A stretch of 64,000 bases of DNA from DAMCAP01 sp032059445 (GCA_032059445.1 DAMCAP010000004.1:1-64000), one strand, 5' to 3'; positions 25,205-35,481 are shown, counted from the stretch's first letter. Translations and numbers: made by a program. Notes: generated by a model not told the origin, from the letters alone.

Positions 25205-25205
25205 A

Positions 25206-25868
25206 TTATATTTTCTTGTTATACTTTAGAGGGGCTATCTTAATGGTATAACCCAAGGGAGTGAGTAGCTTAAATAACAAATCCATCTCTATAGTAGCTT
25301 GCATCCTCTCCAAACGAGCAATTGTAGGTTGCTTAATTCCACTTATTTTAGAAAGTTCTTGCTGGGTAAGATCAAGTGCTTCCCTAGCTTCCGTAATTAT
25401 TCCTATAAGTGATAATTCAAACTCAATCTGTTCCTTTTCAGCTGGGGATACACGGCTTTCATCTTCCATGTAATCTGTATAAGTTCTTATTCCCTTTTTC
25501 ATTGTTGTCGGCCATTCCCTTTTTGAATTGTTGTGAAAATGGTTATAGGCTTGTACAACCTCTGCAGTTGTGGCTTTCTTGATTTTACCGATATTATGAT
25601 TAAGTAGAATCAAATCAATATCATCTTGATAAAAAAAGATAGTCCAATTGCTTAAAGGTTGTAGCTGCCACATATTTCCTCGGATGTGTTTAATCGTGGG
25701 TCGACGAACTTGTGTGCCATATTTTGCTAGCGCTCTAAAATGTAATAGTAATTTTTTTCTAATGCTGCGATTTGTTTTGCTGATCTTCGCCTTGACGGCC
25801 AGTTTATCAAGATATTCCACGATCTCAGATTGACCGTTGATATCAAGATAAAATTGAACATCATACAA
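25206..25868 (-). CDS. Single-chain HigB-like toxin / HigA-like antitoxin fusion
   Basis: A 220-residue protein joining two halves that are normally separate genes. Residues 1-~115 match RelE-superfamily HigB/Gp49-type toxins: YDVQFYLDINGQSEIVEYL, then KYGTQVRRPTIKHIRGNMWQL and WTIFFYQDD. Residues ~140-220 match an XRE helix-turn-helix antitoxin: ALDLTQQELSKISGIKQPTIARLER. One reading frame covers both with no stop. The TTG at 25868 is preferred: AAGGGGTGAT lies just upstream and the protein then starts at the usual YDVQF; an ATG at 25898 is also in frame. An internal ATG near 25503 with AAAGGGA ~13 bases upstream might yield free antitoxin. The toxin would cleave mRNA at ribosomes. Confidence 0.78.
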   Translation of the reverse strand: MYDVQFYLDINGQSEIVEYLDKLAVKAKISKTNRSIRKKLLLHFRALAKYGTQVRRPTIKHIRGNMWQLQPLSNWTIFFYQDDIDLILLNHNIGKIKKATTAEVVQAYNHFHNNSKREWPTTMKKGIRTYTDYMEDESRVSPAEKEQIEFELSLIGIITEAREALDLTQQELSKISGIKQPTIARLERMQATIEMDLLFKLLTPLGYTIKIAPLKYNKKI

Positions 25869-26174
25869 TCTATTATCACCCCTTATTGATGATAACATAT
25901 AAAAATCATGATATCAATGCTGCATTATGAAACAAAATTTGAATATTTTGATATTAGTTCCAGTTGATAAGATTTTTTTGTACAAATTGTCGGAAGGTCT
26001 GGGGAGGGTTACCGGTACTTCATGCAGCACCTCAAACAGTTGTTTTTTACCATAGATCTCACAAAGGCCTCAGCGAGGTGAAAATCTAAAGCAAGTTTGA
26101 AGTAGATTTAGAGCAGGAGAGTAAGGAAATGCCTCAATGAGCAGCAATGTAAGAACGCTGGTGGGATTGCTGAT
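25869..26174. other. Intergenic region, nothing recognised
   Basis: About 300 bases. An inverted motif ATCATGAT lies at 25905-25912, near the presumed promoter of the toxin-antitoxin gene. No gene is supported. Confidence 0.4.
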
Positions 26175-26798
26175 CTACTTCTTTTGGATTCCCTCTACCA
26201 TAAGTCGACAATGCGCCACTGTCTGCTCCTTTAAGTCAAAATCAGGATGGCGGACACACCATTCATAGCTCACACCCCTAATCGCCATGACAAAGTGACG
26301 AGCAAGCATATCAATCGGTAAGTCACTTTTGAATTCACCGTTTTTGACTCCCTTCTCTAATATACCGCAAAACAGTGTATATATCTCTCGTCCATATCCC
26401 TTCACCGCATCGGTATCCACCGTCCCAGCTAGTAGCATCTGGTAGACTTTATTCATGTTTTCACAACCGATGCTGTTTATAAGCGTGTCGGCTATTTTTT
26501 CGCTTAAAGCAAGCAATACCTCTGAAGCTGATAAATCAGAAGGCAAGGTACTCAAAAAATCTCTGTAATCCATATCGGCACGGGCGGCGTAGTCTGCGAT
26601 TAAAGTTGCAATTAAGGCATCCTTTGATTCAAAATGCACATAAAAAGCCCCCTTAGTAATGCCAGCGGCATCTGTAATGTCTTCCACATTGACTGCGGAA
26701 AAGTCATGCTCCAAAAATAGTTTTTCCGCTATCTCATAGAGCTTTTTCTTCGTTTCAGCCCCCTGCAACTTTCTTTTATCAGGTTTTTTCTCTCTCAT
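26175..26798 (-). CDS. TetR-family transcriptional regulator
   Basis: A 207-residue TetR regulator. The N-terminal helix-turn-helix is clear (LYEIAEKLFLEHDFSAVNVE, then DITDAAGITKGAFYVHFESK). The C-terminal ~150 residues form the ligand-binding helical domain (e.g. FCGILEKGVKNGEFKSDLP). It is divergent from the giant surface-protein gene with ~180 bases between the two starts, so it may control that gene. Ligand unknown. Confidence 0.87.
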   Translation of the reverse strand: MREKKPDKRKLQGAETKKKLYEIAEKLFLEHDFSAVNVEDITDAAGITKGAFYVHFESKDALIATLIADYAARADMDYRDFLSTLPSDLSASEVLLALSEKIADTLINSIGCENMNKVYQMLLAGTVDTDAVKGYGREIYTLFCGILEKGVKNGEFKSDLPIDMLARHFVMAIRGVSYEWCVRHPDFDLKEQTVAHCRLMVEGIQKK

Positions 26799-26977
26799 CT
26801 TGCTCTCTCCTATTGATTTTCATTGTAGAATGCAATATAATAAACAAAGTAAGTAACCCTGTTCACTGAATTGATTTAATATATTTAAAGTATAGCATTT
26901 TTAAAGCAAAACTACAAGTTACTCTACTCATATAACATAATTGTAAATCAGAAATAACTTTACGTGGAGGGAGCAGT

Positions 26978-29900
26978 ATGAGCAAAAATAAAGTAAAGCA
27001 AAAGATTATCGCCATGATACTGTCGGCAATCATGGTGGTAGGTATGATGCCTGTTTTAGCCTTGGCCGAAACAGGTGAGCCTACTATGAGCGCGAGTGGT
27101 AAGATTATCGCTTTTGAAGAGCTATCAGCGGATATTGCAAACCAAAGTGCGCCACTCGGCACCTCGGTAGCTGATTTATCACTGCCCAATACCTTAGCCG
27201 CAACCGTCAGCCTTACGACATCTAGAGAAGAAGCGATGCCCAATTCTGGCAAAAGTAAGTGGGCTGATACGGATGACGGCTCGGTAAAAGGCCTGGGCGT
27301 AACCTCTGATGAGGTGGATGCAACATCATCTGAGGCTACAAAAACAGAACCCGAGGCAATACTAGAAGAGAGCAGTACAATAATCAGTGCTCTCCTGCCT
27401 GTCACATGGGTCTCAACCCCAGAATACGACAACGCAACAGCGGGTACATATATCTTTTCCCCTCAACTTCCGGCAGATACAGTCCTTATGGATGGCGTCA
27501 AACCCCCTGTAATCACTGTGACGGTGGCGGGGGAAGTCCCTCCTACATTGGCAGGGCGGGAGATGTTTACTATGTTTTCCACCGACAGCGGCCAAACGCA
27601 GGTGCTTGGGCTTGGCACTGAGGAGTATCCCCTACGTATTAAAACAGCAGAGCAGCTTGTTGATTTTGCGTGGTGCTTAAATAACGGTATGCTGCCTTCT
27701 ACACTACCAGAGCAGCCGCACTTGCTGCTGGTTGACGATATTGACCTATCTGCTTACGGTGCGGGGTATGATAACGGAAAGGGTTGGATGCCCATTGGAA
27801 GCTATTACAGCAGACCCTTTAAAGGCAATTTTAATGGTGATGGCAAAACGATCAGTGGATTATATATAGATCGCTCAAATACGGATTATGTTGGTCTGTT
27901 TGCATACGTCAGAGGTGGTGTGGTGCAAAACTTGACCCTTCAAGATGTGCACATCACAGGGCAGAGCCGTGTTGGAGCTGTGACGGGATATATTGATGGT
28001 GGCAGAGTACAAAACTGTGCAGTGATCGGGAGCATCCAAGGAACAAACCATGTTGGTGGTGTAGCGGGTGTTGCTGCTAGCACCACTGTGCAAAACTGCG
28101 TGGTGAATGGTAGTATCAGCTGCTCTTTCATTGGTACCGGCGGTGTGGCAGGCAGTATTAGTAGCAGTACAGTGCAAAACTGCGTTGTTGCGGGCATCGT
28201 GAGCGGAGTTAACACTGTTGGCGGAGTGGCGGGCTGGGCTAGTAGCAGAAGTACAATGCAAAACTGTATTGTTACGGGCAGTATTAGCGGTGGTATTGTT
28301 GGTGGCATAGCGGGGGATGCCAGCGGTAGTACGGTACAAGGCTGCGCTGTGCTAGGTTCTTTCATTGACCCTAGGGCAAATATCTATTATGGACGGATCG
28401 TAAGTGGATATAGTTCGCCCACTGCGCCTACTCTATCTGGCAATTACGGGTGGAGTGGCGTAAAGGTAAAAGATAGCCCAGTATCCGATACCAATGCAGG
28501 TAGTATACATGGAGCGGATGTGAGCTTCACCGACATCCAATCCCTATGGACAACTGGTCCACTAAACAATTGGGATGCGGACGTGTGGACGCTATCCGAG
28601 GGTAATCTGCCAGTGTTGACGAGTTTACCTGGTCAGAGCGACGCCTTGCCACCCTATATTGCAGGATTAGCGGGAACCGGCGCTAGCGATGACCCTTACC
28701 GTATCTATACCGCCGATGATTTCAAGTGGTTGGCAGATCAGATTAACGAGAACGAGTACTTTGCTTATTCAAAGTATTTTCGCCTTGAAGAGGACATTGA
28801 TCTTTCGGCATACGGTAAAGAGTATGACGGCGGTAAGGGTTGGACGCCTATACCATTTAACAATGCTAATTTTGACGGCAATGGCAAAACAATCACTGGT
28901 CTTTATATCAATCGCAATAATACAAATATCGGCTTATTTGGTCTAGTGACTCACGGTACGATTAGGAATCTGTATTTGGAAGATTTTATAATCCGTAGCA
29001 ATGCCAAAATCCTCGAAACAAACATCGGCGGGTTGGCAGGCTCTATCAGTTCAGCAAGCATTATAGCAGGCTGCGCTGCTACAGGCGATGTTACGGGAGA
29101 CGGCGCAGTGTCCAACTACGTTGGTGGTATGGTCGGTAGCTTAAAAACTGGTAGTAAAATAGCTGATTGCATGTTTTCTGGTACTGTATTGGCCAAGGCT
29201 GAAGCAAATATTAATTGGCCCAGCTCACTGCCCTATGCGTATGCAGGCGGCATAGTGGGCTTATCAGCTGACGGTACGGAAGTCGTTAGTAGTATGAGCA
29301 TTGCTACCGTAAGCGCAAAAGGCGGAACGACTTATGCTGGTGGAATAGTCGGCCATGCCAGACTTAATAATGGTGCGAGGATCACACGAAGCGCTGCACT
29401 GGGTGCGAATATTATTTCTGATAACTATATCGGGCGTATTGCGGTTGGGGTAATTGGTATCCCAACAATGGATCAGAACTATGCCTTTGGTAGTATGACG
29501 GTAAACGGTAGCACAGTATCGGGTACGGTGGGGGATAATCATGGGGAAGATGCGGATGCTGTGGCTATCCAAAATCTGTGGGCAACGGGTGCGCTAAAAG
29601 CTTGGGACTCTGACCTGTGGACTCTAGCGAAGGGCAAGCTCCCAGTGCTGCGGGGCTTATCCGGCCAAAACGACGCTCTTCCAGCTTACATCACAGGGCT
29701 TGCTGGGGCAGGCACCAGTGTAGACCCATACCGCGTCTACACCGCAGAGGATTTGAAATGGCTGGCGGATCAGGTAAACGCAGGCATGAGTTTCAACTCT
29801 ATGTACTTCCGTCAGGAAAATGATATTAGCCTCTTGGCCTATGGTCAGAGCTATGATGGTGCTAAGGGTTGGATTCCTATCGGCCATACGGATTTATCCC

Positions 29901-32900
29901 CTTTTAGTGGGAATTATGATGGGAACAGCAAGACAATCAACGGGTTATATATCAATCGAAGCGATACCGAAGATATCGGGCTGTTTGGCGTTTTAAAAAT
30001 GGCAACTGTACAAAATCTGACACTGCGCTCGGTAAGTATAAATGCAGCCGATTGTGTAGGCGGTATAGCAGGGCGTGCTATCCAAAGCAGGGTACAGAGC
30101 TGTGCTGTTAGTGGTAGCATAAAAGGCAACACCAATGTAGGAGGCATAGCTGGAGAGGCTATTGATGGTACCCATTTGGTGCAAAATTGCACCGTTGCCA
30201 ATGTACAGGGTGATTCGTCTGTAGGAGGGATAGCTGGGCAAGCCGGTGACTCAGTATGGGTTAGTGACTGCCTTAGCATGGGCAGCGTCAGTGGCAGTCA
30301 AATGATAGGTGGCATGGTCGGCAAAGCATACAACGACTGTACAATCTTACACTGCATTAGTACCGTAAGCTTGAGAGGCGACGATATCGGAGGTATAGCA
30401 GGGATTACAGAAGGTACCAGTAAGCTGCAAAACTGCGTTGCGCTCACCGCTACTATCGACGCCACCGGCAGTGCCTATGGTCGTGTGACCAGTGACCCCT
30501 CGTCGGCACAGCTAATTGACAATTATGCTTTTGCTAGTATGAAGGTAATCGGTAGCACCGTATCAGGTGGCAGGGAAGACAACAAAGATGGCGCAAGCGC
30601 TAACACCACCTTGCTGTTGCGTGCCGCATTTTGGAAAGATGCGCTGACTTTTAACCAAGCTAGCTGGAGCATTGCGGAAGGCAGGCTGCCGTATCTAAAG
30701 GCCTTTGCCGGATATGCCCCCAGCTTAGGATTAACTGCATACACCTTCCCAGCATCCGATTCTAGAGATATTATTCTCACTGCCAATTCTACGCTGTTAA
30801 TAAAGTCTGCGTCAACACAGACTGTCTCCCTAACTGCCAACGGTGCATTTAAAAGCACAGCTTGGCCTGACCTTGTATGGGAATCTTCAGGAGGAGACCT
30901 TTCTCCCTCAGCAGACACTTTTTCAACCATATTGACGGTACCCGCAGGGTTGACAGGCAGCATCACGGTAACAGCAAAGCTAGCCCGCTTCCCATCTCTG
31001 CCGGGTAAAAGCGTGACGATTAAGATCAACGGAGATCTGGAGGGTACTGTAAATGTGAGTGGTACCTACCGCTACGGTAAGACCCTCACCATGATGCCAT
31101 CAGTTACTTCTCCGAGCCCTGGTATGATATCCTATCAATGGATGCGAGGCAGCGATCCTATCAGTGGTGCAAACAATTTAAGCTACGAGCTTACCGAGGA
31201 TGACGTAGGCAAACTTGTATCGGTGAGGATTTCAGCACAAAACTATGCCGATAAAATACAGTCGGTGGGGCAGACGGTGCTGCGAAGACAAAACACAACC
31301 GTGCCAACCGCCCCGCAGCTTGAAGCCAAAACACAAGCCAGCATTGGATTACGAGCCATAGCCGGCTATGAATACGCCATCCTGACTGCTGGTAGTGACA
31401 CAGCTCTCCTGGGGCTGACGGATGCGTTTCAACCCGACAGCGTTTTTACCGATCTTGCTGCGGGCACCTCTTACGACTTGTATCAACGCATAGCAGAGAC
31501 GACCACCACAGAAGCTTCTAAATTTGGTGAGAAGCTCATGGTAACAACGGATCATACATATACCGCTACAGTCGATCCAGCTAGCAAACCATTTGCCCCA
31601 TCTACAGTGGGTTATGCCGCACAGACAGCACAGCAATTTACCATCCAAAATACTGGATCAGGCACGATTACTGGTCTGGATGTGCTGCTCGCAGCGGCAA
31701 GTAAATTTGAGATCAGCACGTCACTGTCGGACTCAACTATCGCTTCAGGAAGTATTGCCACGGTGAGTGTGCAGCCAAAGCTGGGGCTTCCCATAGGTAC
31801 ACACAGCGATACCCTGCTTATTAAAGCAGACAACGGACTTTCCCTGACAGTCAACCTATCTTTTACGGTCAAGGAGAGCTGGGATGGAAGCTCTGACAGT
31901 GATGGGGATTTTGGCAACACAGTCACTTCACCTACACCTGATCAACCACAGCTGCCTATCCAGAGCGAAATCAAGGTGGATGGAACTGTGGACAATGGTA
32001 CTGCTAGGGTTATGATCAGCGCCAAAATTGTGATAGATGCCATTAACAAAGCCCTAAGCGATGCTAACGCAAATAAAACAAAGGGTATCATCCTTGTACT
32101 AAAGCTGAGCAACGGCAATAAAACCGTAAACAATGTTGTATTCAATCTTCCTAAGGTAGTACAAGAGATCATCATTGCTCAGAAAGTGGCAAGCATCGTT
32201 TTGGTGGCAGATAACCCCAACATTAGGATTGGCATGGATTTGGCAGCTATCAGGGAGATCAATCATCAAGCAAGCTCTGATATAAGTATCACGGCTACTC
32301 GTATAGAAAGTAATAGCTTAGCGGGTAATGAAAAAGCTGCAATTGGCGGTCGCCCTGTGTATGAGCTTAGAGTACACGATGGCAATGGGAAAAAAGTGGA
32401 GAGCTTCGGTACCGGTAGAGTGTCGGTTGCAATACCATATACCCTTGGTGTAAACGAACACCCTGGGAACGTGCAGGCTGTCTATGTAGATACAAATGGC
32501 AAGGTGCAGTGGCTGATCCACTCGGTATACGACAGTTTTAACAATGCACTAAGCTTTTGCACATCTCATTTTTCCACCTATGGTGTTGGCTACAAGAAGG
32601 ATGCTTCGGTACCCACCGATATATCCACTGGGGCGAAAGAGGATATTGCGTTTGTGGTAAACCGTGGATTGTTTGGCGACACTCCTAAAGCACTTTTTTA
32701 CCCCAATACTGCAATGACAAGAGGCATGCTGGTCACTGCCCTAGGGCGGATTGCCCAAGCCGATGTGAGCGCTTACAGGCAGTCGAGCTTTACGGATGTA
32801 AAATCTGATTCCTACTACATGGGCTACATAGAATGGGCTATTAAGAATAACATCACTACAGGTGTCGGCAATGGGAAATTTGCTCCGGAAGAAGCGATCA

Positions 32901-33454
32901 CCCGTGAGCAAACCGCCGTAATTATCAGCAACTATATCAAAGCAATCGGTCTTTCTCTGCCAAATGTCTATGTAGAGAATGTGTTTGAGGATAACGCTAA
33001 AATCAGTACCTATGCCAAGGGAGCGGTAAAACAGATGCAGATGATTGGCGTGCTCAGCGGCAAAAAGGGGAATATTTTTGATCCACAGGGTATAGCCACA
33101 AGAGCTCAAGTTTCTACAATGCTCCGCCGCTTTGTAGGGTTGATGATTTCGAGCGATACCACGGAGGGCTGGCGGATGAATGACTCCGGTGAGTGGATGT
33201 ATTTAAATAACGGTAGACCTGTAACCGGTAGGAAGGACATAAACGGGTCAATCTATACGTTTAATCACCACGGTGTGACGGTAGATGTACCAAAAGACTT
33301 AAAGCACAGCACCTACATCGTTCAAAAAGGTGACAGCTTTTGGCTCATTGCTCACAAGCTGGGCTGCACGATGAGTGAGCTGGAGCAGATCAATAACAAG
33401 AGTAGATATGATCAAATTCATCCCGGCGATGTGCTGCGCGTACCTGAGAAGTAA
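26978..33454 (+). CDS. Giant modular surface protein: GLUG repeats, Ig-like, SLH x3, wall-binding repeat, LysM
   Basis: A 2158-residue exported protein. Residues 1-~30 form the signal peptide (IIAMILSAIMVVGMMPVLALA). Three GLUG-motif blocks follow (~307-467, ~640-834, ~1004-1167), each preceded by an IDLSAYG-type segment and made of units such as GGVAGVAASTTVQNCVV. An Ig-like unit (~1353-1429, SYQWMRGSDPISG) and an abnormal-spindle/CARDB-like beta domain (~1527-1632) come next. The C-terminus has three SLH domains (~1885-2054; YFTDVKSD-type and FAPEEAITREQ), a choline-binding-like repeat (EGWRMNDSGEWMYLNNGRP) and a LysM domain (YIVQKGDSFWLIAHKLG). It should sit on the cell wall, anchored by SLH and LysM modules. 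Adhesion or an S-layer role is inferred. Confidence 0.88.
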   Translation: MSKNKVKQKIIAMILSAIMVVGMMPVLALAETGEPTMSASGKIIAFEELSADIANQSAPLGTSVADLSLPNTLAATVSLTTSREEAMPNSGKSKWADTDDGSVKGLGVTSDEVDATSSEATKTEPEAILEESSTIISALLPVTWVSTPEYDNATAGTYIFSPQLPADTVLMDGVKPPVITVTVAGEVPPTLAGREMFTMFSTDSGQTQVLGLGTEEYPLRIKTAEQLVDFAWCLNNGMLPSTLPEQPHLLLVDDIDLSAYGAGYDNGKGWMPIGSYYSRPFKGNFNGDGKTISGLYIDRSNTDYVGLFAYVRGGVVQNLTLQDVHITGQSRVGAVTGYIDGGRVQNCAVIGSIQGTNHVGGVAGVAASTTVQNCVVNGSISCSFIGTGGVAGSISSSTVQNCVVAGIVSGVNTVGGVAGWASSRSTMQNCIVTGSISGGIVGGIAGDASGSTVQGCAVLGSFIDPRANIYYGRIVSGYSSPTAPTLSGNYGWSGVKVKDSPVSDTNAGSIHGADVSFTDIQSLWTTGPLNNWDADVWTLSEGNLPVLTSLPGQSDALPPYIAGLAGTGASDDPYRIYTADDFKWLADQINENEYFAYSKYFRLEEDIDLSAYGKEYDGGKGWTPIPFNNANFDGNGKTITGLYINRNNTNIGLFGLVTHGTIRNLYLEDFIIRSNAKILETNIGGLAGSISSASIIAGCAATGDVTGDGAVSNYVGGMVGSLKTGSKIADCMFSGTVLAKAEANINWPSSLPYAYAGGIVGLSADGTEVVSSMSIATVSAKGGTTYAGGIVGHARLNNGARITRSAALGANIISDNYIGRIAVGVIGIPTMDQNYAFGSMTVNGSTVSGTVGDNHGEDADAVAIQNLWATGALKAWDSDLWTLAKGKLPVLRGLSGQNDALPAYITGLAGAGTSVDPYRVYTAEDLKWLADQVNAGMSFNSMYFRQENDISLLAYGQSYDGAKGWIPIGHTDLSPFSGNYDGNSKTINGLYINRSDTEDIGLFGVLKMATVQNLTLRSVSINAADCVGGIAGRAIQSRVQSCAVSGSIKGNTNVGGIAGEAIDGTHLVQNCTVANVQGDSSVGGIAGQAGDSVWVSDCLSMGSVSGSQMIGGMVGKAYNDCTILHCISTVSLRGDDIGGIAGITEGTSKLQNCVALTATIDATGSAYGRVTSDPSSAQLIDNYAFASMKVIGSTVSGGREDNKDGASANTTLLLRAAFWKDALTFNQASWSIAEGRLPYLKAFAGYAPSLGLTAYTFPASDSRDIILTANSTLLIKSASTQTVSLTANGAFKSTAWPDLVWESSGGDLSPSADTFSTILTVPAGLTGSITVTAKLARFPSLPGKSVTIKINGDLEGTVNVSGTYRYGKTLTMMPSVTSPSPGMISYQWMRGSDPISGANNLSYELTEDDVGKLVSVRISAQNYADKIQSVGQTVLRRQNTTVPTAPQLEAKTQASIGLRAIAGYEYAILTAGSDTALLGLTDAFQPDSVFTDLAAGTSYDLYQRIAETTTTEASKFGEKLMVTTDHTYTATVDPASKPFAPSTVGYAAQTAQQFTIQNTGSGTITGLDVLLAAASKFEISTSLSDSTIASGSIATVSVQPKLGLPIGTHSDTLLIKADNGLSLTVNLSFTVKESWDGSSDSDGDFGNTVTSPTPDQPQLPIQSEIKVDGTVDNGTARVMISAKIVIDAINKALSDANANKTKGIILVLKLSNGNKTVNNVVFNLPKVVQEIIIAQKVASIVLVADNPNIRIGMDLAAIREINHQASSDISITATRIESNSLAGNEKAAIGGRPVYELRVHDGNGKKVESFGTGRVSVAIPYTLGVNEHPGNVQAVYVDTNGKVQWLIHSVYDSFNNALSFCTSHFSTYGVGYKKDASVPTDISTGAKEDIAFVVNRGLFGDTPKALFYPNTAMTRGMLVTALGRIAQADVSAYRQSSFTDVKSDSYYMGYIEWAIKNNITTGVGNGKFAPEEAITREQTAVIISNYIKAIGLSLPNVYVENVFEDNAKISTYAKGAVKQMQMIGVLSGKKGNIFDPQGIATRAQVSTMLRRFVGLMISSDTTEGWRMNDSGEWMYLNNGRPVTGRKDINGSIYTFNHHGVTVDVPKDLKHSTYIVQKGDSFWLIAHKLGCTMSELEQINNKSRYDQIHPGDVLRVPEK

Positions 33455-33507
33455 AAGTCTTTTGCTTTGCCGCTCATATGACCAAGCGATATCACCGACC
33501 TTTGTCA

Positions 33508-33539
33508 AAAAAAGCCGACGCATGATGCGTCGGCTTTTT
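33508..33539 (+). terminator. Rho-independent terminator after the surface protein
   Basis: GCCGACGCA (33514-33522) pairs perfectly with TGCGTCGGC (33526-33534) around TGA; A's precede and TTTTT follows, so it could work in both directions. Confidence 0.9.
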
Positions 33540-33570
33540 AGCAGTTTGAGGGTCTGCTTTATACAGGATT

Positions 33571-33922
33571 TTAGTGTTTTACCCACTCGTCATGGTGCTG
33601 ATGCTGATAACAAACAGAGCCGGTAGACTTGAGGGTGCAGTTTGTGCCACTGATTGTGCATAACCTCTTGCCCCGACGATAACTTCAATGTTTTTGATTG
33701 AATATCTCGATGGCACCCTTACCCATACCACTGGAGATAATCACTTCAGTCCCTAGATCATTTANNNNNNNNNNTGGGAAGAAAGCCAGGCTAATGGTCG
33801 GGATTGGGTATCGACTCAACCTGAACGATCTTGCCATCTTCTGCTATAAAAACACTGAAGTTTTTGCAGTGCCCGAAGTGCTCTGTTACCATTTCGTCTT
33901 CGCTGGCCACTGCTATTTTCAC
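33571..33922 (-). pseudogene. Broken NifX/NifB-type (dinitrogenase FeMo-cofactor family) protein
   Basis: The reverse frame from a GTG at 33922 reads KIAVASEDEMVTEHFGHC, then IPNPDH and PGFLP, which is the Nif11-independent NifX/MTH1175-like family found beside DUF134 genes. A TAG (33791-33793) replaces the usual Arg after DH. Ten N follow (33765-33774). After them NDLGTEVIISSGMGKGAIEIF matches the family, then a frameshift near 33715 leads into EVIVGARG and another back to a His/Cys-rich tail (STGSVCYQHQHHDE). The gap length of ten does not restore the frame. It was probably an Fe-S or metal-cluster carrier; now non-functional, unless the sequence itself is faulty. Confidence 0.65.
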
Positions 33923-33960
33923 TTACTTTGCTTCGAAATCACGTAACATGGATGAATTAC

Positions 33961-35481
33961 TTATTCAAACCATTTCCCCTTGATTAAGTCCTTTGCATCT
34001 CGTGTTAGAGGTATCAAATCGCTTTTGTTTAGGTATGAAACATCAAATTTGCGATTAAGTGCTGCAAAATGCTTGAGCCCAAAGCTGATTTTATTTAGGT
34101 AAGAATAAACCCCTACGGCGCCCAAAGAGAACTCATCTGCTTTCTTCCCATATAAGGCCCTGAGCTCGGGTAAGTCACCATAGATATCGTCTATTGTGTC
34201 ACCGTATTTTTTTAGATTTTTGGGTGTGTTTCCTTCTCGGATCATATTGCCGATTTTTTTACCAGCCATGGCCGCAGTCATGGAGGCTCGGCATAAACCG
34301 ATTGATGTTACCAAGCCATCACCGTAAGCCAAGGACTTAAACACATGATCCTCGGAACTAAATCCTCCGGTAATTGTAATCGCTGGTACCCAGTGGCCCT
34401 CTGATTTTAGTTTCTTCACTATTGTACAAACGGCATCTTCCAGTATGATGGTAGGCAAGCTCCATTCGTTCATCATCTTACATGGACTATATCCACTGCC
34501 GCCACCTGCGCCATCAAAGGTAATCATATCAACTTGAGCCTTGCTTGCGATTAAAATAACCTGCTCTAGATCTTTTACATCATAACCTGCCATCTTAAAA
34601 TACACATTCTTTAAGCCTATATTTCTTAGGGCTTCGATACGTTGGACTAAATAGCTTTCATCCCATAATGGCAGTCGGCCATAGGAGTAGAAGTTTGGGC
34701 ACACCCCTTGATCATATGCCTTGATGATTTCTGGGTTCATAGGATCTGGCAGCACCAGTTCCCCCATTTTTTGCTTCTTGAGCGCTTCATCTCTATTCTT
34801 AATTTTGATTACAGGTTGTGTTCCCTTGGCGCTTTGACCAAACTTAAACTCAATGGCTTCTAGCTGATGCTCTTTTATTGCATATTCCGGCAGCCCCAGC
34901 ATATCATCCTCTACATTGCACTGCAATACAATCTGACCGTAGCCTCTATCATATTTCCGAAAGGCATCTAGCATTGGCTTTAAGGCTGCAAATTCTACGA
35001 TCTTTCCATCTTCAATCTTAAGATTAGGATCCTTATTTCTTGATCCTTCACCGATTACTGCTGTAACCCCCGCCATAGCAGCGCCTCCAAAATAATCCTC
35101 CCAATTTAGCTTGATAAGGGCAGGCAGGATAACGGGCATGGTTAGTCTGACAGGATGGAACCTACCATATTCTCTCTCTAATTTGACATGATAGATTGTT
35201 GCTTCCTCATAATTTGCATTGGCTCCTATAGCACCAAAAACACGCCCATTGATATTGAAGTGAGAGAAATCAATAGGATATTCTTTTTCGGACGCTATTT
35301 GATTATTGCCTGTGGTGGTGGGGTATACGGCCTGTGCGCCTAACACGGATGCTAAGGCAATTTCGCAGGTACCATCACATTCCTCGGTACAAAACGAACA
35401 CATACCTGATTGGGGAGAAGTGTGCCGACCCCTTAGATAGGTATCATTAAAGGCAGACGACAGCTTTGGTTGATATGTCAT
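33961..35481 (-). CDS. FMN-binding glutamate-synthase-domain protein
   Basis: A 506-residue protein of the GltB central/FMN domain family (stand-alone ferredoxin-dependent glutamate-synthase type). The N-terminus has a Cys-rich stretch (SGMCSFCTEECDGTCE) that could bind an Fe-S cluster. The barrel includes GAGGGSGYSPCKMMNEWSLP, the FMN/oxoglutarate region, and TGGFSSEDHVFKSLAYGDG. It lacks the glutaminase domain and GltD partner, so ammonia-dependent glutamate formation or another FMN-dependent reaction is possible. The ATG at 35481 with AGGAGG is better than the ATG at 35502. Confidence 0.85.
   Translation of the reverse strand: MTYQPKLSSAFNDTYLRGRHTSPQSGMCSFCTEECDGTCEIALASVLGAQAVYPTTTGNNQIASEKEYPIDFSHFNINGRVFGAIGANANYEEATIYHVKLEREYGRFHPVRLTMPVILPALIKLNWEDYFGGAAMAGVTAVIGEGSRNKDPNLKIEDGKIVEFAALKPMLDAFRKYDRGYGQIVLQCNVEDDMLGLPEYAIKEHQLEAIEFKFGQSAKGTQPVIKIKNRDEALKKQKMGELVLPDPMNPEIIKAYDQGVCPNFYSYGRLPLWDESYLVQRIEALRNIGLKNVYFKMAGYDVKDLEQVILIASKAQVDMITFDGAGGGSGYSPCKMMNEWSLPTIILEDAVCTIVKKLKSEGHWVPAITITGGFSSEDHVFKSLAYGDGLVTSIGLCRASMTAAMAGKKIGNMIREGNTPKNLKKYGDTIDDIYGDLPELRALYGKKADEFSLGAVGVYSYLNKISFGLKHFAALNRKFDVSYLNKSDLIPLTRDAKDLIKGKWFE

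Larger units (their letters stand above)
24766..25205. other. Intergenic region with two terminator hairpins
   Basis: About 440 bases without a gene. It holds the promoter region of the coiled-coil gene (reverse) and the hairpins at 25025-25053 and 25178-25204 listed separately. Confidence 0.5.

Noticed and set aside
26863..27432. 189-codon reverse frame over the surface-protein start
   Set aside because: No ribosome site and no family; it covers the signal-peptide region of a clear forward gene.
28000..30300. Internal repeats that might be a CRISPR or DNA repeat array
   Set aside because: They are coding GLUG repeats of irregular length and sequence in one open frame; no conserved repeat/spacer pattern exists anywhere in the window.
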